In this document: piece by piece, positions 49,187 to 58,593 of the stretch
Numbering within the stretch: position 1 is the stretch's first letter
Layout of the letters: each line of letters opens with the position of its first letter
Assembly (NCBI GenBank): GCA_021817245.1
Contig: JAKAVQ010000011.1
Span: 1-64,000 of the forward strand
Reading direction: 5' to 3'
Source: Thermoplasmata archaeon
GTDB taxonomy: Archaea > Thermoplasmatota > Thermoplasmata > Lutacidiplasmatales > UBA184
DNA: 64,000 bases
Position numbers and translations under genes: made by a program
The notes under the pieces: generated by a model
What the model was told of the DNA's origin: nothing
Database searches by the model: none
What the model saw: the letters and a program-made list of their open reading frames with translations, nothing else

Positions 49187-49789
49187 ATGGCCGATCCGGT
49201 CGAGTACGCCGACGTCACGACCCCGCTCGGCACGTTCCGGATCGTCTACCGCGGCGGAAGCGTGCGCGTCGTCGACCTGCTCGAGAACGGGGTCGCCCAG
49301 ACCGGGCTGCCTCCCGGCGCGCTCCGCCGCAAGCCCCCGTTCCCTGGGGCGAGCCCTCCCCGCCAGCTGCAGGAGTACTTTCGGGGCGAACGGACCTCGT
49401 TCGAGCTCGATCCGGACCCAGATTCCACGTCGGAGTTCGACCGGAAGGTCTGGAAGGCGCTCTCCCAGGTACCGGCCGGACGGACCGTGACGTACGGCGA
49501 GCTCGCCCGGCGGGCCGGTTATCCCGGCGCGGCCCGGGCGGTCGGAGGAGCGATGCACCGCAACCCGATCCCGATCGTGGTGCCCTGCCACCGGGTGATC
49601 GGCCTCGGCGGCTCGATTACCGGCTATGGGCTCGGGCTCTGGCGTAAGCGGTGGCTCCTCGACCACGAGGGGGCCTGGCCGATCCGGTCCCGGTCCGCCG
49701 AGGGGCCCCGACCGCGCGGTCAACGGACCCTCGACGCGTTGCTGGAACCGGGGCCTCCGCGCCGTGGGCGAGTCAAACCTACTACCTAA
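49187..49789 (+). CDS. ogt: Methylated-DNA-protein cysteine methyltransferase
   Basis: The 200-residue protein has an N-terminal ribonuclease-like part, the helix-turn-helix TVTYGELARRAGYPGAARAVG, and the active-site PCHR with Cys134, followed by VIGLGGSITGYGLGLWRKRWLL. It transfers the methyl group of O6-methylguanine to its own cysteine. The C-terminal 30 residues are a basic extension. Its stop codon lies inside the first of two palindromes. Confidence 0.95.
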   Translation: MADPVEYADVTTPLGTFRIVYRGGSVRVVDLLENGVAQTGLPPGALRRKPPFPGASPPRQLQEYFRGERTSFELDPDPDSTSEFDRKVWKALSQVPAGRTVTYGELARRAGYPGAARAVGGAMHRNPIPIVVPCHRVIGLGGSITGYGLGLWRKRWLLDHEGAWPIRSRSAEGPRPRGQRTLDALLEPGPPRRGRVKPTT

Positions 49790-49800
49790 CGTAGTAGGTT
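49776..49800. repeat. Perfect palindrome, copy 1
   Basis: AACCTACTAC and GTAGTAGGTT form a perfect ten-base inverted repeat around CTAAC. It overlaps the end of ogt, including the stop codon. A sister element lies 37 bases downstream. Confidence 0.9.
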
Positions 49801-49837
49801 GTGGAGATCGGCCCGGGCGACGGCGTCCCGCCGAAGA

Positions 49838-49864
49838 GAACCTACTACAGAGCGTAGTAAGTTC
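49838..49864. repeat. Near-perfect palindrome, copy 2
   Basis: GAACCTACTAC and GTAGTAAGTTC form an eleven-base inverted repeat with one mismatch around AGAGC. Stem sequence and loop length match copy 1, so this is a duplicated or bivalent element between the convergent ogt and EF-2 genes. It might act as a bidirectional terminator hairpin or as a protein-binding site. Confidence 0.85.
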
Positions 49865-49914
49865 GCCGGTCCGTCGGACCCGGGCCACCGACCGGGCGGA
49901 CCGGTCGGCGGAGC

Positions 49915-52116
49915 TCAGCCCGAGTAGTAGGCCGCGTCGTACGGTTCGGGCTTGAGCCCCCGGCGCTGCCGGACCTCGGCGACGACCGGTGGCTGGAGCT
50001 CGCCCGGCACCGGCTCGAAGCCCATCGACTCGGTGGCCCAGAGGACCTTCCCCGCGGTCGCGCTGCGGATGTCCGAGGCGAACCCGAACATCTCTGCGAC
50101 CGGCACCTTCGCCACGACCGTCTGGAGGTCGCCGACGCTGGTCATGTCGAGGATCTCGCCCCGTCGACGCTGAAGCTCGCGCGTCGCCCCGGCGAGAACC
50201 TCCTGGGGCACGTTGACCGTGACCTTCTGGAACGGCTCGAGCAGGAGACGGTCGCCGAGGACCATCGCGCCGTACATTCCCGAACGCGCCGCCGGGATCG
50301 TCTGCGCGGGACCGCGGTGGATCGAATCCTCGTGGAGCTTGGCATCGACGAGGCGGATCTTGAGCCCGTGGACCTTCTCGTTCGCGAGCGGTCCGCGGTT
50401 CATGGCCTCCTTGAACGCGTCGACGATGAGGTCCATGGTCTCGTTCAGGTACTGGATCCCTTTCGTGACGTCAAAGAGGATGTTGGTCCCGTCGACCGCG
50501 ACGATCCCACGGCCCTCGTCGCGCGAGATGCCGAGCTGGTCGAGTCGGGTCACGAGCGTCTTGGTGTCCTTGAACGATTTTCCCTGGGGGATCTCGCCGT
50601 CCTTGATCGCCTGGACCACCGCCTCGGGCAGCGGTTCGACCTCGAAGTAGAACCGGTTGTGCTTGTTCGGCGACTTCCCCTCGAAGGGGCCACCGGGATG
50701 CTTCACGGACTCCCGGTAGACGACGATCGGTTTCGACGCCTCGATCTCCACCTTGTAGTCGTTGACGATCCGATACTGGGTGATCTCGAGGTGGAGCTCG
50801 CCCATCCCCGAGAGCAGGTGCTCCCCGGTCTCCTGGTTGATCTCGACCCGCAGGCTCGCATCCTCCTTCGCGACCTTGCGCATGACCTCGATCAGCTTCG
50901 GGAGGTCGGCCATCCGCTTCGGTTCGATCGCGACCGTCACGACGGGCTCCGAGACGTGCCGGATCTCCTCGAACGGGGCCATGTCGGACGACGCGGCCAT
51001 CGTCGTGCCCGCGAACGCATCGGTGAGTCCGATGACCGCCGCGATGTTGCCGGCGGTCACCTCGTCGACCATGAGACGCTCCGGCCCCATGAACAACGAG
51101 ACGTGCTGCACGCGGTTCTTGAGCTTGGAACCCACCACGGCGAGCTCCATCCCCTTCTGGAGCCGCCCGGAGAAGATGCGCCCTGTGGCGATCTCGCCCG
51201 CGCTCGGATCCATGGTGATGTCGGTGACCATGAACGTCGTGGGGCCGTTCGTGTCGGTGTTGACCATCGCCTGGCCGATCGAGGAGCCGACGTCCCCCTT
51301 CCAGATGTTCGGGATCCGGTAGCGCTGGGCGACGTGCGGGCTCGGCAGGTGGCGCACGACCATGTCGAACACCACGTCGTTGATCTTCGCCCGCTGCGCG
51401 ATCTCGCGGGAGCGGCCGGTCGAGACGAAGTCGATGATGTCGGGGAACTTGACGCCGGTCCGCTGCATGTACGGGACGCTGATCGCCCAGTTCTCGTAGC
51501 CCGATCCGAACGCGACCGACCCGTCGCGGGGGTCCACGCTCCACTCGTCGATGAACTCCTCGGGCGCCATCCGGCGGATGAGCTCGTTGACCTCGCTGAT
51601 GATCGCCGAGAAGCGCTTCTGGAGCGAATCCGGTGTGAGCTGGAGCTCCTTGATCGCGCGGTCGACCTTGTTGATGAACAGGACCGGCTTGACCTTCTCG
51701 CGCAGTGCCTGCCGCAGGACGGTCTCGGTCTGGGCCATGACCCCCTCGACCGCGCAGACGACGACGATCGCGCCGTCGACCGCCCGCATCGCCCGAGTGA
51801 CGTCCCCGCCGAAGTCGACGTGGCCGGGCGTGTCGATGAGATTGATCAGGTAGTTCTCCTTCTCGAACTCGTGGACGATCGTGACGTCCGCGTTGTTGAT
51901 CGTGAGCAACCGGGCCTGCTCCTGCTCGTCGAAGTTGAGGTAGAGCTGCTTCCCCGCCAGCTCGGTCGAGATCATTCCCGCCGCGGCGAGGAGGTTGTCG
52001 GAGAGCGTCGTCTTCCCGTGGTGGATGTGCGCGACGATCCCGATGTTCCGGATCTTGTCGACGCTGCGCATCATCTCGGGGATGGCCTTCGCGAGCTCGC
52101 TTCGGATATGCGTCAT
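49915..52116 (-). CDS. fusA: Elongation factor 2 (aEF-2)
   Basis: The 733-residue translocase has the GTPase domain with NIGIVAHIHHGKTT, DTPGHVDFGG and NKVD, domains II-V, and the diphthamide region DSIHRGPAQTIPAAR, whose His is modified by the Dph pathway. The Asp of the usual AHIDHGKT P-loop is His32 here, read from CAC. EF-2 drives translocation on the ribosome. It follows the genes for S12 and S7 as in other archaea; 21 bases separate it from rps7. Confidence 0.96.
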   Translation of the reverse strand: MTHIRSELAKAIPEMMRSVDKIRNIGIVAHIHHGKTTLSDNLLAAAGMISTELAGKQLYLNFDEQEQARLLTINNADVTIVHEFEKENYLINLIDTPGHVDFGGDVTRAMRAVDGAIVVVCAVEGVMAQTETVLRQALREKVKPVLFINKVDRAIKELQLTPDSLQKRFSAIISEVNELIRRMAPEEFIDEWSVDPRDGSVAFGSGYENWAISVPYMQRTGVKFPDIIDFVSTGRSREIAQRAKINDVVFDMVVRHLPSPHVAQRYRIPNIWKGDVGSSIGQAMVNTDTNGPTTFMVTDITMDPSAGEIATGRIFSGRLQKGMELAVVGSKLKNRVQHVSLFMGPERLMVDEVTAGNIAAVIGLTDAFAGTTMAASSDMAPFEEIRHVSEPVVTVAIEPKRMADLPKLIEVMRKVAKEDASLRVEINQETGEHLLSGMGELHLEITQYRIVNDYKVEIEASKPIVVYRESVKHPGGPFEGKSPNKHNRFYFEVEPLPEAVVQAIKDGEIPQGKSFKDTKTLVTRLDQLGISRDEGRGIVAVDGTNILFDVTKGIQYLNETMDLIVDAFKEAMNRGPLANEKVHGLKIRLVDAKLHEDSIHRGPAQTIPAARSGMYGAMVLGDRLLLEPFQKVTVNVPQEVLAGATRELQRRRGEILDMTSVGDLQTVVAKVPVAEMFGFASDIRSATAGKVLWATESMGFEPVPGELQPPVVAEVRQRRGLKPEPYDAAYYSG

Positions 52117-52137
52117 CGGGGCACCTCTTGAGGGCCT

Positions 52138-52800
52138 TCAGCGGGCCGACTGCGCCACGCGCTCGACCTCTTCCTTTCGCCCGACGGCGAAGCTCGTGAG
52201 GTCTCCCTTGGCCGCGAGGCGGATCTCGTCCGCAAGGCAGGAGTGGATCGGCTTCGTCGACTTGTGCGACGCCTGGATGGCACCGAGCGCGAGGTTGCGG
52301 ATCGCGACGTTCAGCCGCCGCGCCGGAGAAGCGTCCACCGCGCGCGGGACCGAGATACCGCCGAACTGGAGACGCGTGACCTCCTCCCGGGGGGCCGCGT
52401 TCTCTACCGCGTCGACCAGGAGCTGAAGGGGGTTCTTCCCCTCCTTCTGGGCGAGCTCCGCGAACGATCGGCGGATGGTCGCGAGCGCCTTCGATTTCTT
52501 GCCGGCGAACTTGCCGCCGCGCATCAGGTGGTTCGCGAGGCGTTCGACCAGGTGCATCCGCGACTTCTGGAACGGTCGACCGGTGAGCCGCCCCTCCGAG
52601 TGCGGCGCGTAGACCGCGTGGAGGTAGAGGTACGGCAGCAGCCCCGGATCGTGGACCTCGACGCCCTCGAACGGGTACTTCCCGAAGAGCGGCGGCACCG
52701 CGAACGGCGGGGGCGCCGGAGGCTGCGGACGCTGGACGATCGGGCCGGCGTCCTCGCCCGTCGTCTCGGACGGAGGGAGGGAATCGGGGTTCGCGCTCAT
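52138..52800 (-). CDS. rps7: Ribosomal protein S7 (uS7)
   Basis: The 220-residue protein has the S7 core: [50 protein letters not shown], and the C-terminal SASHKSTKP-like [21 protein letters not shown] 40-residue Pro-rich N-terminal extension precedes it. S7 binds 16S rRNA in the head of the small subunit. The ATG at 52800 overlaps the rps12 stop by four bases (52797-52800). Confidence 0.96.
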   Translation of the reverse strand: MSANPDSLPPSETTGEDAGPIVQRPQPPAPPPFAVPPLFGKYPFEGVEVHDPGLLPYLYLHAVYAPHSEGRLTGRPFQKSRMHLVERLANHLMRGGKFAGKKSKALATIRRSFAELAQKEGKNPLQLLVDAVENAAPREEVTRLQFGGISVPRAVDASPARRLNVAIRNLALGAIQASHKSTKPIHSCLADEIRLAAKGDLTSFAVGRKEEVERVAQSAR

Positions 52801-53231
52801 CGGGCCGGCTTCTCCTTGCGACCCCGGACCAGCTCGTCGAGGGAGACGCTGTTCACCTGGATCACCTTGTAACGGACGCCGGGAATGTCGCCGTACGACC
52901 GTCCCATCCGGCCCCCGATCCCCTCGACCAGCACCTCGTCGTGCTCGTCGATGAAGTTGATCGCGCCGTCGCCGACCGCGAACGCCGTCACCTGGCGGCC
53001 GTTCTTGATCAGCTGGACCTTGATGCACTTACGGATCGCGGAGTTCGGCTGCTTCGCCTCGACCCCGACCTTCTCGATCACGATCCCGCGGGCCTGAGGG
53101 GCCCCCTCGAGCGGGTCCGACCTCTCCTTGAGATGGAGGGTGCGCCGCTTGTAGTACCGGTCCGACCAGCGTCGCCGCTGGCGGAGCCGGGCCAAGCGGC
53201 CCGCAGTGTTGAGACCGGACGGCGGTGTCAT
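52797..53231 (-). CDS. rps12: Ribosomal protein S12 (uS12)
   Basis: The 144-residue protein has RYYKRR near residues 25-30, [27 protein letters not shown], and [23 protein letters not shown]. These are the decoding-centre loops of archaeal S12. It is the first gene of the S12-S7-EF2 operon. The rpo genes that precede it in many archaea are absent here; udg lies divergently instead. A strong TATA box is at 53264-53272. Confidence 0.97.
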   Translation of the reverse strand: MTPPSGLNTAGRLARLRQRRRWSDRYYKRRTLHLKERSDPLEGAPQARGIVIEKVGVEAKQPNSAIRKCIKVQLIKNGRQVTAFAVGDGAINFIDEHDEVLVEGIGGRMGRSYGDIPGVRYKVIQVNSVSLDELVRGRKEKPAR

Positions 53232-53263
53232 ACGCGGCGAAGGGGCCGAGCCACAGGGTGGCC

Positions 53264-53272
53264 CTATTTAAG
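53264..53272 (-). promoter_or_regulatory. TATA box of the S12-S7-EF2 operon
   Basis: CTTAAATAG on the minus strand lies 33-41 bases before the ATG at 53231. Read on the plus strand it is CTATTTAAG, which could also serve udg, 52 bases downstream. Confidence 0.75.
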
Positions 53273-53323
53273 TTCCGTGCCGCGTGCGACCCCGGTCACC
53301 CCGAGGTCGACCCGTTCGCACCG

Positions 53324-53968
53324 ATGCGACCCCCGGTAAATCCCTCCGGCATCCGCCTCGACCGCCCGCGGGCCGGACGGCGTCGCCCCGTCCGGGCCGG
53401 GACCCGCGCCGCGTGGGAAGTGCTGTCGGAGGAGATCCGCGCCTGCCGCCGTTGCCCCCTCGGTGCGCTCCGGACCCACGCCGTCGTCTACCGGGGCAGT
53501 CTCGTCCCCCGCGTCGTGTTCGTCGGCGAGGCCCCCGGCGCGGAGGAGGATCGGCAGGGCCTTCCGTTCGTCGGCCGCTCCGGTCGGCGACTCGACGCGG
53601 CCGTCGCCCGGCTGGGGCTCTCGCCCGCCGACTACGGGGTCCTCAACGTGCTCAAGTGCCGTCCGCCGTCGAACCGTTTCGATCCCCGCGCGGCGCGTGT
53701 CTGTCGACCGTACCTCCATCGCCAGCTCGCCCTCCTGCGGCCCGAGCTCCTGGTGACGCTCGGGGCGCACGCGCTCTCCGCACTCGACCCGGCGGCGCCC
53801 CGAGTGCTCTTGGCGGCCGGTCGTCCGCGGTCCACCGACCGGGGCCCGCTGTTTCCGCTCATCCACCCCGCGGCCGCGCTGCGCTCGCGTCGCTGGCACC
53901 GCCGTTGGGAGGCGGACCTCGCGCGCCTCGGCCGCTGGTGGGACCGTCGGGCGACCGAGAGCCTATAA
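53324..53968 (+). CDS. udg: Type 4 uracil-DNA glycosylase
   Basis: The 214-residue protein has four cysteines for a 4Fe-4S cluster: CRRCPLGALR (Cys41, Cys44), VLKCRPP (Cys112) and ARVCRPY (Cys127). The active-site motifs are GEAPGAEEDRQG and LIHPAA. This defines family 4 UDG, which removes uracil from DNA and starts base-excision repair. It is 22 bases upstream of the polB gene on the same strand, so both are probably co-transcribed. Confidence 0.95.
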   Translation: MRPPVNPSGIRLDRPRAGRRRPVRAGTRAAWEVLSEEIRACRRCPLGALRTHAVVYRGSLVPRVVFVGEAPGAEEDRQGLPFVGRSGRRLDAAVARLGLSPADYGVLNVLKCRPPSNRFDPRAARVCRPYLHRQLALLRPELLVTLGAHALSALDPAAPRVLLAAGRPRSTDRGPLFPLIHPAAALRSRRWHRRWEADLARLGRWWDRRATESL

Positions 53969-53990
53969 TCGCGGTCGGGCTGTTACGGAC

Positions 53991-56459
53991 GTGCGGCCGA
54001 TCGAGCTGTTCGTCCTGGACGGCTCCTACCAGGCGGTCAACGACGAGGTCGTGGTCGAGCTCTTCGGGCGCACCCGCGACGGCCTCCCGATGGTGGCGCG
54101 GTACTACGGATTCCGCCCGTATTTCGAGATCACCGAGCCGACCGACGAGGTTCGCAACCGCCTCCGCCAGGACCCCGAGATCGTCGCGGTCCAGGACACG
54201 ACGGTCTGGATCGACGGCAAGGATCGCCCCGCGCTCCGGGTGACCCTCCACCGGCCGTGGCTCGTCCCCCAGTACCGGGACCGTTACCGCCGCAAGGGCG
54301 ACGATGCCAGCGTGCTTGCCTGCGACATTCCGTTCGTTCACCGCTTCCTCTACGACCACCACCTCGGCCTGACGGTGGCGTTCGACGCGGAGGAGGAGCC
54401 GCCGGAGGTCCGGGCCCGCTACTCGGTGCCGGACGTCGTCCGGGTCGTCGTCGGCCCGGAGCCGGGGCAGGAGATCCGTCCGGCCGAACCGTTCCGTCCG
54501 TCGCTCCGCATTTTCTCCTTCGACATCGAGAACGCCATCCGGGAACGGACGATCTTCACGATCTGCGGCGTCGCCGACGGGGGAGGTCGGGACCGTCATA
54601 CCTTCCGGCTCACCGACCCGAGCGAGCGACGCATCCTCGAGCGGTTCGCCGAGGAGATCCTGCGCGACGACCCGGACGTCATCACCGGCTACAACATCGG
54701 GGGCTACGACTTCCCGCTCCTCCTCGAGCGTGCCCGGGCCCTCGGGCTCGAGAGCTTCCCGATCGGCCGGGAGCGCTCCGGTCCCAGCGAGTTCGGCGAC
54801 CGCCTATGGAAGGTGACGGGACGGGTCGTGGCCGATGCCTGGTGGAGCGCCCGCCGGGATCTCAAGCCGAAGCAGGAGACGCTTCAGTTCGTGGCCCGGA
54901 CGCTGCTCGGCGACTCGAAGCTCGCGGTCGACCGACGGAACATGGACGAGGAGTGGGCCCGCGACCCGGAGCGGGTGATGGAGTACTGCGAGCACGACGC
55001 CGACCTCGCGCTCCGCATCTTGCAGCGACTGAGGGTCGTGGAAAAGGCGGCCGACCTCGCGACCGTCGCGCATCTCCCGCTCGAGGAGGGGTTGAACGGA
55101 CGCACGTCGCTCTACATCGACGCGATGCTCATTCCTCGCGCGGACGCGCGCGGCGTCGGCGTCCCGATGAGCCACTACGGCGGGCGGGACTCCTCGATCG
55201 AGGGGGGATACGTCCACTCCATCCGGCCGGGAATGTATCGATGGGTCGTCGTCCTCGATTTCAAGTCGATGTACCCCTCGATCATCATCTCCCGCAACCT
55301 CTGCTTCACCACCCTCTCCCCCGAGGGGACGACCGTGGCGCCGAGCGGAGCGCGGTTCCTGGCGCCCTCCGTCCGGCGGGGAATCATCCCCGAGATCCTC
55401 GCCGAGCTGCTGAGCGACCGCGACCGCTTCCGCGCGCTCGGCCGATCGGCATCGACCCCGGAGCTCGCGGAGTACTACGACGGCCTCCAGAACGCCGTCA
55501 AGGTCCTGATGAACTCGTTCTACGGCGTGCTCGCGTCGAGCTTCTACCGCTTCACGAACAAGGAGATCGGGGCCGCCATCACCGCCTTCGCCCGGGAGGC
55601 GATCACGTCGATCATCCGGGCCCTCGAGGCCGACGGCTACGAGGTCGTCTACTCGGACACCGACTCGGTCTTCGTCCGGTCCCCCGTCGAGAACCTCGAA
55701 GGTGCCCGGGCGTTCGGGGAGTCGGTCTCGAAGCGGTTCACCCACGAAGGCGTGACGTTCGAGTTCCAGTCGGTCTACGAGTCGTTCTTCTCCCACGGCG
55801 TCAAGAAACGGTACTTCGGACGCACGGTCTGGCCCCGGGAGGACCGGGTGGTTCGAGGCTACGAGACCCGGAGGTCCGACGCCTTCGACTACCAGTCCGA
55901 GGCGCTCTCGGAGGTCTTCGACCTGGTCCTGAAGGGAGACACGGAGGGCCTCGTGCGCCGGGCGCGGGAACTGGTCGTCGCCGTACGGAACCGCCAGGTG
56001 CCGCCGGCGCGGCTGGTCATCGCCCGCGCCGTGCGCGAGGAGAGCCAGTACAACGAAGCGACCCGGGACGCGCTGCCGTTCCTCCGGGTCTTCAAGCAGC
56101 TGAAGGCGGAGGGCTACGATGTGATCCCGGGGATGCGGGTCGCGTGGGTCGTCACCGACTCCCGCAAGAGCCCCCAGGAGATCGAACCGTGGGTCGAGGG
56201 GCGGCCGTTCACGAAGGAGCCCGACTGGGAGTACTACGCCGAGCGCGTCGCCCAGACGCTGGCGCGCGTGACGGAGGTCTACGACTGGGACGCGGCGGCG
56301 CTGCTCGGGGGCAGTCGACAGCGCCGTCTCGCCGCCGCCGAGCCGACCCCTCCGCCCACCGCTTCCGGCCCGCCGGCGACCCTCGATACGCCGCTTTCGG
56401 AGCTCGGCAAGCCCGCCCGCCGGAAGTCGACGAACCGGAGCCTCGCCGACTGGCAGTAG
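53991..56459 (+). CDS. polB: Family B DNA polymerase
   Basis: The 822-residue enzyme has the uracil-sensing-type N-terminal domain, exonuclease motifs FSFDIEN (Asp178, Glu180), YNIGGYDFP and YCEHDADLAL, and polymerase motifs A DFKSMYPSIIISRN (423-436), B NAVKVLMNSFYG (501-512) and C YSDTDSVF (555-562). All catalytic residues are present, so it is an active proofreading replicase or repair polymerase. The start is GTG at 53991. The last 60 residues are Pro-rich and end with KSTNRSLADWQ, possibly a PCNA-contacting tail. Confidence 0.97.
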   Translation: MRPIELFVLDGSYQAVNDEVVVELFGRTRDGLPMVARYYGFRPYFEITEPTDEVRNRLRQDPEIVAVQDTTVWIDGKDRPALRVTLHRPWLVPQYRDRYRRKGDDASVLACDIPFVHRFLYDHHLGLTVAFDAEEEPPEVRARYSVPDVVRVVVGPEPGQEIRPAEPFRPSLRIFSFDIENAIRERTIFTICGVADGGGRDRHTFRLTDPSERRILERFAEEILRDDPDVITGYNIGGYDFPLLLERARALGLESFPIGRERSGPSEFGDRLWKVTGRVVADAWWSARRDLKPKQETLQFVARTLLGDSKLAVDRRNMDEEWARDPERVMEYCEHDADLALRILQRLRVVEKAADLATVAHLPLEEGLNGRTSLYIDAMLIPRADARGVGVPMSHYGGRDSSIEGGYVHSIRPGMYRWVVVLDFKSMYPSIIISRNLCFTTLSPEGTTVAPSGARFLAPSVRRGIIPEILAELLSDRDRFRALGRSASTPELAEYYDGLQNAVKVLMNSFYGVLASSFYRFTNKEIGAAITAFAREAITSIIRALEADGYEVVYSDTDSVFVRSPVENLEGARAFGESVSKRFTHEGVTFEFQSVYESFFSHGVKKRYFGRTVWPREDRVVRGYETRRSDAFDYQSEALSEVFDLVLKGDTEGLVRRARELVVAVRNRQVPPARLVIARAVREESQYNEATRDALPFLRVFKQLKAEGYDVIPGMRVAWVVTDSRKSPQEIEPWVEGRPFTKEPDWEYYAERVAQTLARVTEVYDWDAAALLGGSRQRRLAAAEPTPPPTASGPPATLDTPLSELGKPARRKSTNRSLADWQ

Positions 56460-56463
56460 GCCG

Positions 56464-57411
56464 TCAGGGACGGCCCGGGGCCGGGGCGTTCGCCGGCGGC
56501 TCCTCCCGCGCTTCGGCACGAAGGGTGAGGAGGGCGCCTCCGACCGCGACCGGGATCCCGAGGACGGCGACGAGGGGGAGGCTGAGGCGAAGCACGACCG
56601 CGGAGAGCAGCAGGGTGAAGACCGGGATGCCGGTCATCAACATGGGGGGGATTACCAGGCCGACCTTCCGCAGCGCGAGGAAGTAGAGCGCTGGGGCGAG
56701 GAAGAAGCTCGAGAGGCCGGTCAGCAGGAGCACGACGAGAGGACCGGCGCCGAACCCCTCGAGACCCGGGAGCCCGCCGGGCACCGCGGGGGAGATCGCC
56801 ACGGAGAGAAGGGCCGAGGCGAGCATCGACTGGCCGACCACGGCGCTCGCCGGCCGTCGCTCGTTGGCCCGCGCGGTCAGGAGGAAGTAGAACGCGACCG
56901 TCAGGGGCACCGCCGGGACGATGAGCCAGCCCCAATCGTGGATCCCGGTGATCCGCTGACCGCCGGCGATCGCCATCGAGCCGCCTACGAGGCTGAGAAG
57001 GAGGCCGACCGCGAAGAGCGGAGACCGGACCTGCTCGCGGTGGGCGCCGAGGACGAGCGCGACGATAAGGGGCGTCGCCACGACGTCCCCGATCAGCGAA
57101 AGGAGAGCGGCGTCGACCGGACCGGTGAGGTACGTCGCGGCGAGCACCGAGACCTGCATGCCGACGAGCAGCGCGGTCCGGACGTAGGCCGCCGGCTCGA
57201 GCCAGACCGCGAGGAACGCGCGGCCGTGTCCCTCGACCATCGACCACGCCGCGTAGGCGAGCCCGCCGAAGACGAACGGGTAGACGAGGATCGCCGAGGG
57301 CGTGGTGCCGGGCGAGATCGCGAGGACGAAGATGTAGTAGGTCGCCCACCCGAACGCCGCCAGGAGCGACAGGAGGACCGCGATGCCCCGCGGGTCGGTC
57401 GAAGAAGCCAC
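56464..57411 (-). CDS. EamA/DMT-family transporter
   Basis: The 315-residue protein has ten membrane helices in two five-helix repeats: AVLLSLLAAFGWATYYIFVL begins the first and FYFLLTARANERRPASAVVG links to the second. Typical EamA signatures are the end-of-repeat LLSLVGGSMAIAG and AVLGIPVAVGGALLTLR. Such proteins export amino acids, sugars or metabolites; direction and substrate are unknown. It lies 41 bases downstream of purM on the same strand. Confidence 0.88.
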   Translation of the reverse strand: MASSTDPRGIAVLLSLLAAFGWATYYIFVLAISPGTTPSAILVYPFVFGGLAYAAWSMVEGHGRAFLAVWLEPAAYVRTALLVGMQVSVLAATYLTGPVDAALLSLIGDVVATPLIVALVLGAHREQVRSPLFAVGLLLSLVGGSMAIAGGQRITGIHDWGWLIVPAVPLTVAFYFLLTARANERRPASAVVGQSMLASALLSVAISPAVPGGLPGLEGFGAGPLVVLLLTGLSSFFLAPALYFLALRKVGLVIPPMLMTGIPVFTLLLSAVVLRLSLPLVAVLGIPVAVGGALLTLRAEAREEPPANAPAPGRP

Positions 57412-57452
57412 GCGCGGCCGTCAGCCTCGCCGTTCCATAATCTTTGGCGGAA

Positions 57453-58508
57453 CTACGCGTATCCCTCGTACGCTAGACCGAACGCCGGGACCGACACCCC
57501 TCGGCCCCGCTCGACGTGGCCGATCTCGCCGGCATCGCCCGCCCCGGCCCGGGCGAGCCGGCGGCGGGTCTCCGACAGGTGGTCCGGCGCCACGACGAGC
57601 GCGAACCCGATCCCCATGTTGAACGTCTGGAACATCTCCGTGGTGGAGACGGCCCCGAGCTCCTGGATCCAGCCGAAGAGCGGAGGGATTGCGGGCCACG
57701 CGTCGAGGACGAACGCCACTCGGTCGCTGAGGCGGGACAGGTTGCGGACCCCGCCGCCCGAGATGTGGGCGAACCCGTGGGCCTCGGGACGGTCGGCCAG
57801 GGCGTCCGCCGCCACCGTGTAGATGCGGGTGGGTCGGAGCAATTCCTCGCCGACCGGGATCCGGCTTCCCGGCCGCGGCCGCGCGAGGTCGACCGATCTC
57901 GCGTCGAGGAGCTTGCGCAGGAGCGTGAACCCGTTCGCGTGGACCCCGTTCGAGGGGATGCCGAGAATGCGGTCCCCGGGACGGATCCGGGCACCGGTGA
58001 CCGGTCGTCGGCCCCTCGGAAAGAAGCCGATCGCCGTCGCGCCGAGGTCGGTGCCGCGGACGAGGTCGGGCACGATCGCGGTCTCGCCCCCGAGCAGCGA
58101 GCAGCGGGCTTCCCGGAGCCCCCGCTCGATGCCGCGGCCGAGGGCCCGGAAGACCTCCTCCTCGGGTCGCGCGCACAACACGGTGTCGACGAGCGCGGCG
58201 GGGCGAGCCCCGACCGCGGCGAGGTCGTTCACGTTCACTCCGACGATGTCCTCTCCCACCTCCTCCCACCGATCGAGCGCCTCCGCCAGGAGGGTCTTCG
58301 TACCGACCGTATCGGTCGTTACCGCGATCGTCTCCCGCCCGATCCGCACGAGGCCCGCGAAGTGGCCGGGCGCGGCCAGAGGCCGGCCGTGGGTCGGAGG
58401 AGGGCGGTAGGAGACCCCGCCGAGGAGCGCGGAGAGCGCCCGGGCCCGGGCGTCCACGTCCACGCCGCTCGAGGCGTACGTCCACGGCCCGGAACGGCGC
58501 TCCGCCAC
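57453..58508 (-). CDS. purM: Phosphoribosylformylglycinamidine cyclo-ligase PurM
   Basis: The 351-residue protein has the AIR synthase pattern: TYASSGVDVDARARA, TDTVGTKTLLAEAL, VGVNVNDLAAVGARPAALVD, SLLGGETAIVPDLV, GIPSNGVHANGFTLLRKLL, GFAHISGGGVRNLSRL and EMFQTFNMGIGFALVV. It closes the imidazole ring in purine synthesis. It is divergent from pyrC, so a purine and a pyrimidine gene share one intergenic region of 85 bases. Confidence 0.96.
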   Translation of the reverse strand: MAERRSGPWTYASSGVDVDARARALSALLGGVSYRPPPTHGRPLAAPGHFAGLVRIGRETIAVTTDTVGTKTLLAEALDRWEEVGEDIVGVNVNDLAAVGARPAALVDTVLCARPEEEVFRALGRGIERGLREARCSLLGGETAIVPDLVRGTDLGATAIGFFPRGRRPVTGARIRPGDRILGIPSNGVHANGFTLLRKLLDARSVDLARPRPGSRIPVGEELLRPTRIYTVAADALADRPEAHGFAHISGGGVRNLSRLSDRVAFVLDAWPAIPPLFGWIQELGAVSTTEMFQTFNMGIGFALVVAPDHLSETRRRLARAGAGDAGEIGHVERGRGVSVPAFGLAYEGYA

Positions 58509-58593
58509 GCCGGCCCTGAGGTATTGGGAGAGAAAACGGTTCGGTCGGCCGCGCCCGTGCCTTCTTTACGGAGCGCACCGTCCCGCCGAGCCG

